DNA of 53,735 nt from Ancylobacter lacus (GTDB lineage: Bacteria > Pseudomonadota > Alphaproteobacteria > Rhizobiales > Xanthobacteraceae): assembly GCF_018390635.1 (NCBI RefSeq), contig NZ_JAHBGE010000047.1, forward strand, positions 1-53,735, in the 5' to 3' direction. Each line of letters opens with the position of its first letter. Within the stretch, counting starts at the first letter, position 1. Positions 31,747-40,769 of the stretch are shown here, piece after piece. The position numbers and the translations under genes are program-made. The notes below the pieces were generated by a model, which ran no database searches, had not been told where the DNA came from, and saw nothing but the letters and a program-made list of their open reading frames with translations.

Positions 31747-34700
31747 ATGAGCCGACTTCCGCCCGAATCCCCGACCGTGTCGCGCCGGCTCGACGGGACC
31801 GAGGGCTGGCAAAGCGGCCTCGGCTGGGACGGCGAGATGGAGCGCCTCATCCGGGGGCACGACTGGTCGGGCTCCCCGCTCGGCCTGCGCGAGCGCTGGT
31901 CGACCGCGCTCGAACAGGCGGTGCGGCTCATCCTGCCGGCGCGCGCGCAGATCGTGCTGTTCTGGGGCCCCGACTTCTGCGCGCTCTACAACGACGCCTA
32001 CCGCCCCACCATCGGCGACAAGCATCCCCGCGCCTTCGGACGGCCGGCCCGCGAGGGCTGGGCCGAGCTGTGGGACGATCTCCACCCGCTGCTCGCCCAT
32101 GTCCGCGACACCGGCGAGACGCTCTACGCCAAGGACCGGCGCTTCTACATCGAGCGCCACGGCTTCGGCGAGGACGTGTTCTTCGACATCTCCTATTCCG
32201 CGGTCACCGACGACGACGGCAGCGTCGGCGGCGTGCTGTGCCTCGTCAACGAGACCACCGAGCGCATCCGCGCCGAAATCGCGATGAAGGACAGCGCGGA
32301 GCGGCTGCGCCTCGCCACCCAGTCGGCGGCGATCGGCACCTGGGACTACGACCCGCTCGACGGCACGCTGCTGTGGGACGACCAGTGCCGCCGGCTGTTC
32401 GGCCTGGCGCCGGAGGCCCCCGTCACCTTCGAGGGCAGCTTCAAGGCCGGGCTGCACCCGGACGACCTCGCCCCCACACTCGCCGCGGTCGAGGCCGCGA
32501 TGGACCCCGCCGGCAGCGGCCGGTTCGCGGTGGAATACCGCACCGTCGGCCTCTCCGACGGGGTGGAGCGCTGGGTGGCGGCGACCGGCAAGGCGCTGTT
32601 CGCGGGCGGGCGGGCGGTGCGCTTCATCGGCACCGCCCGCGACATCTCGCGCGACAAGGCGGCGGAGGCCGCGCTCTCCGCCTCCAGCCGGGCCCTGCGC
32701 GAGGAGACCCATGCGCTCGAGATTCTCAACGTCACCGCGATGCAGGTGGCGGCCGAGCTGGACCTCGACCGGCTGGTGAGCACCGTGGTCGCCGCCGACG
32801 CGGCGCTCACCGGGGCGGAGTTCGGCAGCTTCCTGCACAATCCCGGCGATGGCCTCGCCCATGGCTGCGGCGGCGCCGGCGTGTCGGATTTCCCGAGCCC
32901 GCTCGGGCCGGCGCTGCTGGCCGCCACCTTCCAGGGCCGCGGCCCGCTGCGCTGCGAGGACCTCACCCTCGACCCGCGCGTGGCGGACGGCGACCCCGCC
33001 GCGCGGGGCGGCGGCGATGCCGTGCGCAGCTACCTCGCCGTGCCGGTGATCTCGCGCTCCGGCGAGGTGATGGGCGGGCTGTTCTTCGGCCATTCCCTGC
33101 CCGGCATCTTCACCGAGCGGGCGGAGCGGCTGACCCGCGGCCTCGCCGCGCAGGCCGCCATCGGCATCGACAATGCCCGGCTGTTCCAGGCCCAGCAGCG
33201 GCTGAACCGCAGCCTCGAGGAACAGGTCGCCGCCCGCACGCTGGAGCGCGACCGCATCTGGACGCTCTCGCGCGACCCCTTCGTCGTGGTGGACGGCGAC
33301 GGCCGCTGGGTCAGCGCCAGCCCGGCCTGGACCGACCTGCTCGGCTGGAGCCTCGAGGAGCTGACCGGGCGCGGGCCGAGCTGGATGGAACATCCCGACG
33401 ATATCGGGCGCGCCGAGGCGGAGATTGCCCGCCTCGCCGCCGGCGACACGCTGACGCGGGTCGAAACCCGGTTCCGCGACCGCCAGGGCCGCTACCGCTG
33501 GTTCTCCTGGAGCGCGGCGCCGCAGGGCGACCTGATCTACTGCGTCGCCCGCGACGTCACCCTGGAGCGGGAGGCCGCCGAGGCGCTGCGCCAGGCCGAG
33601 GAGACCCTGCGCCACGCCCAGAAGATGGAGACCGTCGGCCAGCTCACCGGCGGCATCGCCCATGACTTCAACAATCTGCTGCAGATCGTCACCGGCAATC
33701 TGGAGATCATCGCCCGCAACCTGCCGGAGGAGCCGGCGCGGCTGCGGCGTTCGCTCGACAACGCCATGACCGGGGCGCGCCGCGCCGCCACCCTCACCCA
33801 GCGGCTGCTCGCCTTCGCCCGCCAGCAGCCGCTGGCGCCGAAGAAGGTGGACGCGAACCGGCTTGTCGCCGGCATGTCGGAGCTGCTCCACCGCACGCTG
33901 GGCGAAACCATCGAGATCGAGACCGTGCAGGCCTCCGGGCTGTGGCCGGTGGAGGCCGACCCCAACCAGCTCGAAAACGCCATCCTCAACCTCGCCATCA
34001 ATGCCCGCGACGCCATGCCGGAGGGCGGCAAGCTCACCATCGAGACCTCGAACGCGATGATCGACGGCGCCTATGCCGGCCGCCACCCCGAGGTGCCGCA
34101 GGGCCAGTATGTCGTGGTCTGCGTCTCCGACACCGGCAGCGGCATGGACGAGGCGACGCTGAACCGCGCCTTCGAGCCCTTCTTCACCACCAAGGAGGTG
34201 GGACGCGGCACCGGGCTCGGCCTTTCCATGGTCTATGGCTTCGTCAAGCAGTCCGGCGGGCATGTGAAGATCTATTCCGAGCCCGGCCACGGCTCGACGG
34301 TGAAGATCTATCTGCCGCGCTTCGTCGGCCCCGGCACGGCGGAGGAGGACGAGCCCGCCGGCATCCCGGCGCCGGAGGCGAGCCGCGACGAGACCATCCT
34401 CGTCTGCGAGGACGATGCCGGGGTGCGCTCCTATTCGCTGGAGGTGCTGCGCGAGCTCGGCTATCGCGTGCTGGAGGCGGAGGACGGCGCCGCCGCGCTG
34501 CGGCTGCTCGACCGCACCGGCCGCATCGACCTGCTCTTCACCGACGTGGTGCTGCCCGGCGGGATGACCGGGGCGGACCTCGCCGAACGCGCCCGGAAGA
34601 TGCGCCCGGGCCTCAAGGTGCTGTTCACCACCGGCTATGCCCGCAACGCCATCGTCCACCACGGCCGGCTCGACCCGGGCGTCGAGCTGATCACCAAGCC

Positions 34701-34782
34701 CTTCGGCTATGCCGATCTCGCCGCCCGGGTGCGCGACCTGCTGGACGGGCTTGCCGGCGCCGCGCCGGCGCGGGAGGAATGA
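31747..34782 (+). CDS. Hybrid sensor histidine kinase (PAS-PAS-GAF-PAS-HisKA-HATPase-REC)
   Basis: A 1011-residue soluble protein. In order it has an N-terminal PAS-like domain (about 40-170) ending in LVNETTERIRAE, a PAS with LATQSAAIGTWDYDP (about 180-305), a GAF domain (about 320-480), a short coiled coil, a PAS with DLLGWSLEELTGRGPSW (about 505-610), HisKA with the phospho-His in GGIAHDFNNLLQIV (about 639), and HATPase with NLAINARDAMPEGG. The receiver domain comes last (885-1005), with the phospho-Asp in LLFTDVVLPGG. Kinases of this layout sense redox, light or small ligands. The final receiver may act as an internal phosphate sink, as no output regulator is adjacent. It begins 96 bp after lhgO. 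Confidence 0.9.
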   Translation: MSRLPPESPTVSRRLDGTEGWQSGLGWDGEMERLIRGHDWSGSPLGLRERWSTALEQAVRLILPARAQIVLFWGPDFCALYNDAYRPTIGDKHPRAFGRPAREGWAELWDDLHPLLAHVRDTGETLYAKDRRFYIERHGFGEDVFFDISYSAVTDDDGSVGGVLCLVNETTERIRAEIAMKDSAERLRLATQSAAIGTWDYDPLDGTLLWDDQCRRLFGLAPEAPVTFEGSFKAGLHPDDLAPTLAAVEAAMDPAGSGRFAVEYRTVGLSDGVERWVAATGKALFAGGRAVRFIGTARDISRDKAAEAALSASSRALREETHALEILNVTAMQVAAELDLDRLVSTVVAADAALTGAEFGSFLHNPGDGLAHGCGGAGVSDFPSPLGPALLAATFQGRGPLRCEDLTLDPRVADGDPAARGGGDAVRSYLAVPVISRSGEVMGGLFFGHSLPGIFTERAERLTRGLAAQAAIGIDNARLFQAQQRLNRSLEEQVAARTLERDRIWTLSRDPFVVVDGDGRWVSASPAWTDLLGWSLEELTGRGPSWMEHPDDIGRAEAEIARLAAGDTLTRVETRFRDRQGRYRWFSWSAAPQGDLIYCVARDVTLEREAAEALRQAEETLRHAQKMETVGQLTGGIAHDFNNLLQIVTGNLEIIARNLPEEPARLRRSLDNAMTGARRAATLTQRLLAFARQQPLAPKKVDANRLVAGMSELLHRTLGETIEIETVQASGLWPVEADPNQLENAILNLAINARDAMPEGGKLTIETSNAMIDGAYAGRHPEVPQGQYVVVCVSDTGSGMDEATLNRAFEPFFTTKEVGRGTGLGLSMVYGFVKQSGGHVKIYSEPGHGSTVKIYLPRFVGPGTAEEDEPAGIPAPEASRDETILVCEDDAGVRSYSLEVLRELGYRVLEAEDGAAALRLLDRTGRIDLLFTDVVLPGGMTGADLAERARKMRPGLKVLFTTGYARNAIVHHGRLDPGVELITKPFGYADLAARVRDLLDGLAGAAPAREE

Positions 34783-34821
34783 GGCAACCTGCCCTCCCGG
34801 CCGCCGGGGATGCCGCCGGCC

Positions 34822-35037
34822 TCACGGCGGGGAGGCCGGCTCGTCCACGATGGAGGGCACGCCCGGGCCGACCACGACCTCGTCGCGGACCAGCCCGACG
34901 ATGCCGAGGATGACGAAGACGATCACCAGCGCCGCCAGCAGGCCGCCGAACAGGCCGCGCGGACCGCGCCAGCGATGGCCGAGGAAGCCGCCACCGAGCA
35001 GCACGAGAATGAGGATCAGGATGAGGACGGTCTGCAT
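34822..35037 (-). CDS. Small two-helix membrane protein (71 aa)
   Basis: A 71-residue protein: a membrane helix (VLILILILVLLGGGFLG) right after the start, a basic turn (HRWRGPRG), a second helix (LLAALVIVFVILGIVGLV) and an acidic, Pro-rich tail. It resembles DUF3309-type small membrane proteins in layout, without a firm match. It lies alone on the minus strand between two rightward genes. The start is the only in-frame ATG. The function is unknown. Confidence 0.65.
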   Translation of the reverse strand: MQTVLILILILVLLGGGFLGHRWRGPRGLFGGLLAALVIVFVILGIVGLVRDEVVVGPGVPSIVDEPASPP

Positions 35038-35145
35038 GGAAGGCTCCCCCGCCGCCCCGCGCGGCGACGGCCGGCGGGGACGCTGTCAGCCGGGAACGCC
35101 GCTGGCGGCATCCGGCTCCTCCCGGCCCCGCCGCGGAACGCCGCG

Positions 35146-36387
35146 ATGAGCGCGGCCGAGCTGGCGCTGCGCGGCGCCCGGGTCGTGGGTCATGACGGGC
35201 CGGTCGACATCCTCGTCTCCGGCGGCCGCATCGCCAGCCTCGCCCGCCCCGGCGAGGCGGCGGAAGCGGCGCGGGAGATCGCGGCGGGCGGGCGGCTCGT
35301 CATCCCCGGCTTCGTCGACAGCCACATCCACCTCGACAAGGCCTGCCTGAACGGGCGCTGCGGCCATCTCCAGGGCGGGCCCGGCGGGCTCAAGGCGGCC
35401 ATCGCCGCCGTTTCGGCGCTGAAGCGCGATTTCACGGTGGAGGATGTCCACCGCCGCGGCGCCCGCGTGATCGAGAAGGCAATCGCCCGGGGCACCACCC
35501 ATATGCGGACCCATGTCGAGGTCGACCCGCGGGTGGGTCTGCGCAGCTTCGAGGCCATCCGGGCACTCAGGCGCGACTATGCCTGGGCGCTGGACCTCTC
35601 CATCTGCGTGTTTCCGCAGGAGGGGCTCACCAACGACCCCGGCACCGCCGAACTGCTGGAGGCGGCGCTGGCCGGCGGGGCGGACCTGCTCGGCGGCTGC
35701 CCCTACACCGACACCGATCCCGCCGCCCATGTCGCGGCGCTGTTCGATCTCGCCCGGCGCCACGACGTCGACCTCGATTTCCACGTCGATTTCGACCTCG
35801 ACCCCGGTTGGAACCACCTCGAGCTCATCCTGCGCCACACCGAGGCGGCGGGCTATGGCGGGCGGGTCGCGGTCGGTCACGCCACCAAGCTCTCCGCCAT
35901 GGACCCGGCGGTGCGCGACGCGCTGGCGGACCGGATGGCGGGGGCCGGCGTCGCCCTCACCGTGCTGCCGGCGACCGATCTCTACCTGATGGGCCGCGAG
36001 GCCGACCGGCGGGTGCCGCGCGGGCTCGCCCCGCTGCACCTGCTGGCCGCGCGCGGCGTCACCGGCTCCATCGCCACCAACAATGTGCTGAACCCCTTCA
36101 CCCCGTTCGGCGACGGCTCGCTGCTGCGCATGGCCAATCTCTATGCCAATGCGGCGCAGGTGGACCCCGGCGCTTTCCCGCTGTGCCTCGACCTCGTCAC
36201 CCGCCAGCCGGCGCGGCTGATGCGCCTTGCCGGCTACGGCATCGCGCCCGGCAACCCGGCCGACCTCGTGGTGCTGGATGCCGCCGGCCCGGCCGAGGCG
36301 GTGGCGGAGATCGCCGAGCCGATCCTCGGCTTCAAGGCGGGGCGGGCCTCGTTCGAGCGCCCGGCCGCCCGGCTGCTGCCGCCCTGA
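35146..36387 (+). CDS. Amidohydrolase of the cytosine deaminase / AtzC type
   Basis: A 413-residue metal-dependent hydrolase. An N-terminal composite beta domain (residues 1-60) is followed by the metal motif GFVDSHIHLDKACL, GTTHMRTHVEVDP, the metal His in LDFHVDFDLDPGWNH, and VGHATKLSAM. The C-terminal signature is SIATNNVLNPFTPFGDGS. This is the CodA/AtzC/TrzC branch, which deaminates cytosine, isocytosine or triazine-like rings in the cytoplasm. The segment that in E. coli CodA reads HDDVFDPW, with metal-binding Asp313, reads TNNVLNPF here, so the usual Asp is Asn and the substrate may differ from cytosine. The ATG at 35146 is the first with the MSAAELALRGARVV domain opening. Confidence 0.8.
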   Translation: MSAAELALRGARVVGHDGPVDILVSGGRIASLARPGEAAEAAREIAAGGRLVIPGFVDSHIHLDKACLNGRCGHLQGGPGGLKAAIAAVSALKRDFTVEDVHRRGARVIEKAIARGTTHMRTHVEVDPRVGLRSFEAIRALRRDYAWALDLSICVFPQEGLTNDPGTAELLEAALAGGADLLGGCPYTDTDPAAHVAALFDLARRHDVDLDFHVDFDLDPGWNHLELILRHTEAAGYGGRVAVGHATKLSAMDPAVRDALADRMAGAGVALTVLPATDLYLMGREADRRVPRGLAPLHLLAARGVTGSIATNNVLNPFTPFGDGSLLRMANLYANAAQVDPGAFPLCLDLVTRQPARLMRLAGYGIAPGNPADLVVLDAAGPAEAVAEIAEPILGFKAGRASFERPAARLLPP

Positions 36388-36518
36388 GCGCGGCGAGCAG
36401 CGCGGGGGACGCGGGCGGAAGCGCGCACGGCAGCCATGCAGGGACGTAATCACGGCCCGTTCGTCACGGAAAGCGGCTATGCTGGCGCTTTACAACCTCC
36501 GGCCCCCGAAAGGCGCCC

Positions 36519-37412
36519 ATGACCGCCCCCGATACCGACCTCGACGCCACGCTGACCCGGATCGCCGGGCAGCTCGGCTTCTCGCCCGACGCGGTGCGCG
36601 AGGTGTTCGCCGGGCTGCGCCGCAGCGGCGGCAGCATGGCGCAGTTCTCCCACCCCGATCTCGGCGGGATGGGGCAGTGGTCGAACGGCATGCTGATGAT
36701 CGGCGACATGTTCAACCAGGGCCTCGCCTACCGCGTCGGCCAGCTCTGCGGCGAGCTCGCCGCCCTCGTCGCCCGGCTGCCGCCGGAGCCGCCCATGGGC
36801 TGGAACAGCGGCGGCGGCTGGCCGGCGGAACTCGGCAGCCCCTCCTCCTCCGGCGCGCAGAACCAGATGGCCTATGCGGTGTTCCCCGCCACCCGGCGGC
36901 TCGCCATCCGCGAGGGCGACCGGCTGAGCGTCTACGACACCGGCGAGCATTCCATCGGCGGGGTGTCGCAGCAGCAATCCGCCGGGCAGGACCTCGTCTT
37001 CACCAGCCAGTTCGGCACGGTACGGCCGCGCGATCTGGTCCGGGTCGACATCGGTGGCACCGGCCCGGCCGCCGCGCACGCGGAACCGCTTTACCCCGAA
37101 CCCGCACCCGTCGTGCAGCCGGCGCCCCTCCAGCCGGCGCCTGCGGACCCCGCGCCCGCCCCCTATCGGGCGGAAGAGCCGCCGCCGGCCCCCGCCTTCC
37201 AGCACGCCCCGGAGGCCCCGGCCGTGCCGCAAACCCCGGCGTCTCCCCCTCCCCCGGCCTCTCCCCCTCCCGCCCAGCGCCCGGCCGCCGCGCCCGCCGG
37301 GGAACTCGATATCGGCGCACGGCTGGAGCGGCTGGCCGATCTCCACCGCCGCGGCCTCCTCACCGACGGCGAATACGCCGCCAAGCGCACCGAGCTGATC
37401 GCGCTGCTCTGA
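36519..37412 (+). CDS. SHOCT-domain protein
   Basis: A 297-residue soluble protein with three parts. The first is a folded N-terminal region (about 1-170) containing a helical segment (ATLTRIAGQLGFSPDAVREV) and a Gly/Ser-rich middle (SLSVYDTGEHSIGG-like strands). The second is a Pro/Ala-rich linker (180-255). The third is a C-terminal SHOCT motif (about 262-297) reading DIGARLERLADLHRRGLLTDGE and ending in AAKRTELIALL. SHOCT is a short oligomerisation or targeting motif found at the ends of many unrelated proteins. The N-terminal region is not recognised. It ends 17 bp before the convergent ClpP-like gene. Confidence 0.7.
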   Translation: MTAPDTDLDATLTRIAGQLGFSPDAVREVFAGLRRSGGSMAQFSHPDLGGMGQWSNGMLMIGDMFNQGLAYRVGQLCGELAALVARLPPEPPMGWNSGGGWPAELGSPSSSGAQNQMAYAVFPATRRLAIREGDRLSVYDTGEHSIGGVSQQQSAGQDLVFTSQFGTVRPRDLVRVDIGGTGPAAAHAEPLYPEPAPVVQPAPLQPAPADPAPAPYRAEEPPPAPAFQHAPEAPAVPQTPASPPPPASPPPAQRPAAAPAGELDIGARLERLADLHRRGLLTDGEYAAKRTELIALL

Positions 37413-37429
37413 GGCGGCGCGACGGGTTT

Positions 37430-38341
37430 TCAGCGCGGCCGCGCCGCCGGGCGCGGGGCCGGGGCCGGCTCCGCCGCGGCGGCCTCGGCGGAGGCGCCCG
37501 TGGCTTCGGCCGTCACCAGCTTCAGCGCCACCAGTTCCGCCGGGCTGAAGTAGAACAGCTCCTGCGGCGGGGTCTCCATGGCGTGGATCCACACCCGCGC
37601 ATCGACGCCCATGGCGAGGAGGTGGCGCTGCGCCTCGGCGGAGACCGCCTGCGCCCGGGCCATGCCCTCGCCCGCGCCACCCGTGCCCACCCCCGCCACC
37701 GCACCGGGCACGGCGAAGACCTGGTGCACGCCGATCGCCGCCCCGGCCTCCGCCACCCGGCGCACCCCGCCCGCGAAGAGCAGCGGGCAGGACGAGGCGC
37801 ACAGCCCGCCGGCCGGAACCCGGCTGTCCAGCCCGCGTTCGCGCACAAGCCGGGCCATGGCCAGCGCCTCCTGCACCACCCCGCCCGGCGAGTTCAGCAC
37901 GATCCGGGTGGCGTAGCCGCCGCGCTTCTCCAGCTCGGCGCGCAGCCGCTCCGCCGTGCCGGGCACGATGGTGCCGGTCATCTCCAGCCGGCCCTGCGGC
38001 CCCAGCTCGATCGTCATCGCCGCGCGCAGCCGCTCCTCCGGGGCCCGGGCGGGTCCGCCGGTGCGGGTGGGGTCCACCTCGCGGCGGATCGAGGGCAGGA
38101 AGGGCTCGATGCGCGGCCGCTCGCCGGGAATGGCGGTTTCCATCGGCGGCGGGGCCGGCGCCCTCAGCCGCTCGATCAGGTCCCAGCCGAGCACGGCGAC
38201 GGTGAGGCCGAGAAGCAGCGCGAACACCGCCTGCAGCGCCACCGCCTCGGGATCGGCGCCGACCCGCCGGCGCCACAGCGGCGCCACCGGCGGGGCCGCC
38301 GCCGGCTCCGGCCCGGGCGGGGCTGCCATCTCCGGCGCCAT
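37430..38341 (-). CDS. Membrane-anchored ClpP/SppA-like (COG3904-type) protein
   Basis: A 303-residue protein with one N-terminal membrane helix (about 35-55) and a ClpP-crotonase-fold domain outside. TRIVLNSPGGVVQEALAMAR matches the substrate strand and oxyanion loop of SppA/ClpP-type proteases, and CASSCPLLFAGGVRR occupies the place where the nucleophilic Ser usually sits, with GVHQVF after it. This is the 'periplasmic protein, ClpP-like' family. Proteolysis is likely but unproven. A very long frame reaches to 40372, but ATG 38341 lies 5 bp after the stop of the upstream membrane gene and only this part has coding character, so the two genes form a pair. Confidence 0.75.
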   Translation of the reverse strand: MAPEMAAPPGPEPAAAPPVAPLWRRRVGADPEAVALQAVFALLLGLTVAVLGWDLIERLRAPAPPPMETAIPGERPRIEPFLPSIRREVDPTRTGGPARAPEERLRAAMTIELGPQGRLEMTGTIVPGTAERLRAELEKRGGYATRIVLNSPGGVVQEALAMARLVRERGLDSRVPAGGLCASSCPLLFAGGVRRVAEAGAAIGVHQVFAVPGAVAGVGTGGAGEGMARAQAVSAEAQRHLLAMGVDARVWIHAMETPPQELFYFSPAELVALKLVTAEATGASAEAAAAEPAPAPRPAARPR

Positions 38342-38346
38342 CGGCC

Positions 38347-39663
38347 TCACTCCTTCTTCGGCCGCGCCGCCGCCAGCGGGGTCACGCTGCCGCCGCCGGC
38401 CGGCTCCGCCCCCGCCGGCCCGGCATCCACCGCCACGGCCTCGCCCGGCGCCGCCGCCGGCAGGAGGGGACCGGCGAGGGCGCGCTCGCCCTCGATGTCG
38501 CGCACCAGCCGCAGCGCGACGAGGAGCTGGCCCGCCGACAGGGTCTCCGCATCCGCCGGCTCGGCCTCGCGGCGGATGGCGGCCTGCACCACGCACAGGA
38601 TGAGCACCAGCACCGCCGGCAGCAGGTCGATGGAGATGGCGCCGGCCCAGCTCGGCAGGAAATCGCCGGCATAGCGCAGCACCGCCTCGGCGGTGGAGAG
38701 CGGCTGGAACCGGGCCGGCTCCACCGGGCCGCTGCCGACGATCTTGTCGGCGGCCTGCGAGAGCGCGGTCGCCTGTGCCGCCACCGCCTTCTCGACGCTG
38801 CCGACCACCGCGTTCTGCCGGCCCGCCAGCTCGGCGGTGCGCCCGTCGGCGGCGGGGGCGATGAAGCCGGTGGCGAGGTCGTCCGCCGCCCGCTTCACCG
38901 CCGGGGCCATCGAGGTCTGCTCCAGCGAGGCGATGGTGCCGACCAGCTTCATCGCCTCGGCGCCGAACGCATCCGAGCGCGCCTTGATCTCGCCCTGGCC
39001 GGAAACCAGCTCGCGCATGCGCGCCACCTGGGCGCTGCCCTCGGCGTAGAGCGCGCGGGTGCGCTCGCCGCTCGCCACCACCTCGCGGCCGAGGTCGTCG
39101 AGCTGGCTCGACATCTGCGAGAGAAGCTGCACCACCGTGCCCGAGCCGCCGGTGCCGGTGAGGGCGCCGCCACGCTCGGCGTCGGCGAGGCGGGCGAAGC
39201 GGGTCGAGGCGAGCTGGATGTCGGGCAGCAGGCTCTGGGCGCCGAGCGCGCGGGTGTGGGCGCCGTCGAGGTCGCGGGTGTAGTTCTGCAGCGTCACCGC
39301 GAGGTGCTGCTCGATCGCCGCCGAGCCCGCCAGCGCCGCCGCGTTCAGCCAGGACGACATGGCGACGATCATCAGCGAGCCCAGCGCCATGGCGAGGCCG
39401 AGCCACAGCCGGCTCGACACCTCCCGCACATGGGGCAGGAACCGCATGAGGAACGACCAGAAGGCGTAGATCGCCACCGAGACCGCGGCGGAATAGATCA
39501 GCGCGGCGAAGAAGGTGATGAGCGGCGAGCCGTCCAGCAGGTCGCGCACGCCGAGATAGGTGTAGACGCCCGACGCCAGCGCGAGCACGGCGAGCGTCGT
39601 GCGGGTGAGCCGGTCGAGCCCGGTCACGCCCGCGCGCAGGGCCGAGCCCTTCGGATTGGCCAT
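38347..39663 (-). CDS. Membrane protein with long coiled-coil-like domain
   Basis: A 438-residue protein opening MANPKGSALRAGV. Three membrane helices lie near residues 22-40, 48-72 and 88-110. A long Ala/Gln/Glu-rich, probably coiled-coil periplasmic region (110-315) follows, then a fourth helix near 325-350 (LLPAVLVLILCVVQAAI). The tail is acidic and Pro-rich. I do not recognise a named family. Its stop is 5 bp upstream of the ClpP-like gene start, so the pair is probably an operon and may be a protease with its membrane scaffold or substrate receptor (inference). A perfect inverted repeat lies 74 bp upstream of its start. Confidence 0.7.
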   Translation of the reverse strand: MANPKGSALRAGVTGLDRLTRTTLAVLALASGVYTYLGVRDLLDGSPLITFFAALIYSAAVSVAIYAFWSFLMRFLPHVREVSSRLWLGLAMALGSLMIVAMSSWLNAAALAGSAAIEQHLAVTLQNYTRDLDGAHTRALGAQSLLPDIQLASTRFARLADAERGGALTGTGGSGTVVQLLSQMSSQLDDLGREVVASGERTRALYAEGSAQVARMRELVSGQGEIKARSDAFGAEAMKLVGTIASLEQTSMAPAVKRAADDLATGFIAPAADGRTAELAGRQNAVVGSVEKAVAAQATALSQAADKIVGSGPVEPARFQPLSTAEAVLRYAGDFLPSWAGAISIDLLPAVLVLILCVVQAAIRREAEPADAETLSAGQLLVALRLVRDIEGERALAGPLLPAAAPGEAVAVDAGPAGAEPAGGGSVTPLAAARPKKE

Positions 39664-39736
39664 GGGATTGATCCTTCGACGATTTTTCCGAAGGCTGGGC
39701 AGGCTTTGCGCCACGAGTGCGGCAGCCCGGCGCACC

Positions 39737-39760
39737 CTGCGTCACGGCTGCGTGACGCAG
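39737..39760. promoter_or_regulatory. Perfect 10-bp inverted repeat upstream of the membrane/protease pair
   Basis: CTGCGTCACG-GCTG-CGTGACGCAG lies in the 129-bp gap between the DUF1810 stop and the start at 39663. It could terminate DUF1810 transcription (no T-run follows) or act as an operator for the pair; it contains a CGTCACG/CGTGACG core. Confidence 0.55.
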
Positions 39761-39792
39761 CGGCACTCCGGTGCCGCCGGCGGGGCGCGGCG

Positions 39793-40239
39793 TCAGGCCG
39801 ATACCGGCATCTTCAGCAGCGCCAGCGTGCGCTCGTCGGCCTCGCCGTCCCAGCACAGCGCGAGCGCGCGGCGGAACGGGCTGTCGGGCGCGCCGGAGGC
39901 GAGGTCGAACAGCGTCATCGAGGAGCGGAACTTGAGGTCGTCCGGGGTGCCGAACACCGCGCAGGGCGGCCGTCCCCCATGCGCCAGCACCGCCTCGGTC
40001 GTCTCGGCGAGCCGCGCCCCCAGCACGGGATGGGCGAGATAGGCCTGCGCCTCCTGCAGGCTGCGCACGGCGTAGCGCTCGGCCATGGGCGAGCTGCCGA
40101 GGCCGCGAAGCTGGGGAAAGACGAACCACATCCAGTGGGTCTTCTTTCGCCCGGCGCGCAGCTCGCCCAGCGCCACGGGGTGGACGCCGTCCTGCGCGGC
40201 GAGGAAACGGCGGAGCTCGAACGGGTCGGTCGCGGTCAC
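39793..40239 (-). CDS. DUF1810 family protein
   Basis: GTG 40239 has GGAGG 6 nt upstream and gives the family opening VTATDPFELRRFLAAQDG. The 148-residue protein carries the invariant KKTHWMWFVFPQLRGLGSS and the later LKFRSSMTLFDLA that define DUF1810. Structures of this family are small helical proteins without an assigned function; some are linked to stress or calpastatin-like annotation of doubtful value. Its promoter region is shared with the divergent DUF2188-like gene, 76 bp away, and contains an EcfG-type site pointing the other way. Confidence 0.88.
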   Translation of the reverse strand: MTATDPFELRRFLAAQDGVHPVALGELRAGRKKTHWMWFVFPQLRGLGSSPMAERYAVRSLQEAQAYLAHPVLGARLAETTEAVLAHGGRPPCAVFGTPDDLKFRSSMTLFDLASGAPDSPFRRALALCWDGEADERTLALLKMPVSA

Positions 40240-40256
40240 GGCTGTCCTCCGGGGAT

Positions 40257-40282
40257 GGAACGCGGCGGCGGCGCGCCGGGTT
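40257..40282 (+). promoter_or_regulatory. EcfG-type promoter of the DUF2188-like gene
   Basis: GGAAC (40257-40261), 17 bases, then GGTT (40279-40282): one mismatch to the EcfG -10 box CGTT. The end lies 33 bp before the ATG at 40316, the same geometry as the other three sites in the window. Confidence 0.6.
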
Positions 40283-40315
40283 GGTGCGACAACGCCCAGC
40301 AGCGGAGAAGGACAC

Positions 40316-40537
40316 ATGCAGAGCGAGATTTATGAAGTGATCGGCCGCGAGGGGGAATGGATCGTTTCCCATGGCGGCTCCGACGGCATGGGCTACGCCA
40401 CCAAGGAAGCCGCCTTCGAGGCCGCGGTCGCCGCCGCCTCCAACGCCATCAAGACCGGCGCCGAGGTGTCGATCGTGGTGCAGGGCGCCGAGCGCGGCGA
40501 GAGCGCGCTCGGCAACGCCCTCGACGAGCTGTCCTGA
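40316..40537 (+). CDS. Small DUF2188-like protein (73 aa)
   Basis: ATG 40316 has AAGGA about 4 nt upstream. The protein opens MQSEIYEVIGREGEWIVSHG and continues with YATKEAAFEAAVAAASNAI and EVSIVVQGAERGE. This is the compact beta-beta-alpha-beta layout of DUF2188-type proteins, whose function is unknown. From memory they often occur near stress genes in alphaproteobacteria. An EcfG-type promoter precedes it. Confidence 0.7.
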   Translation: MQSEIYEVIGREGEWIVSHGGSDGMGYATKEAAFEAAVAAASNAIKTGAEVSIVVQGAERGESALGNALDELS

Positions 40538-40769
40538 CCCGGCGGCGACCGCTCGCCCTTCCGGCCGCTGGCGCTGAACGGTCGACCGCCGCGAGGCGGG
40601 CCGCGCGTCCCGTCACGCCGGCGTGATGGGCGGCAGCACGAAACCGGGGGAACCCCTCCCCCTCCCGCCCATTACCCCACCGGGATCACCTTGGGTCAGC
40701 AACGGGGGACAGGTGGCAGCACGCACGGCGCCTTGCCGCGCCATTGTCTCCGGCAGGCCCGGCTCCGTC

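Noticed and set aside
30295-34662. 1455-codon leftward frame antisense to lhgO and the hybrid kinase
   Set aside because: Shadow frame with no domains; the plus-strand genes are complete and recognisable.
37430-40372. 980-codon leftward open frame
   Set aside because: Only its last third (37430-38341) is a gene. The rest is the out-of-frame shadow of the membrane-protein gene and DUF1810, caused by the scarcity of stops in very GC-rich DNA.
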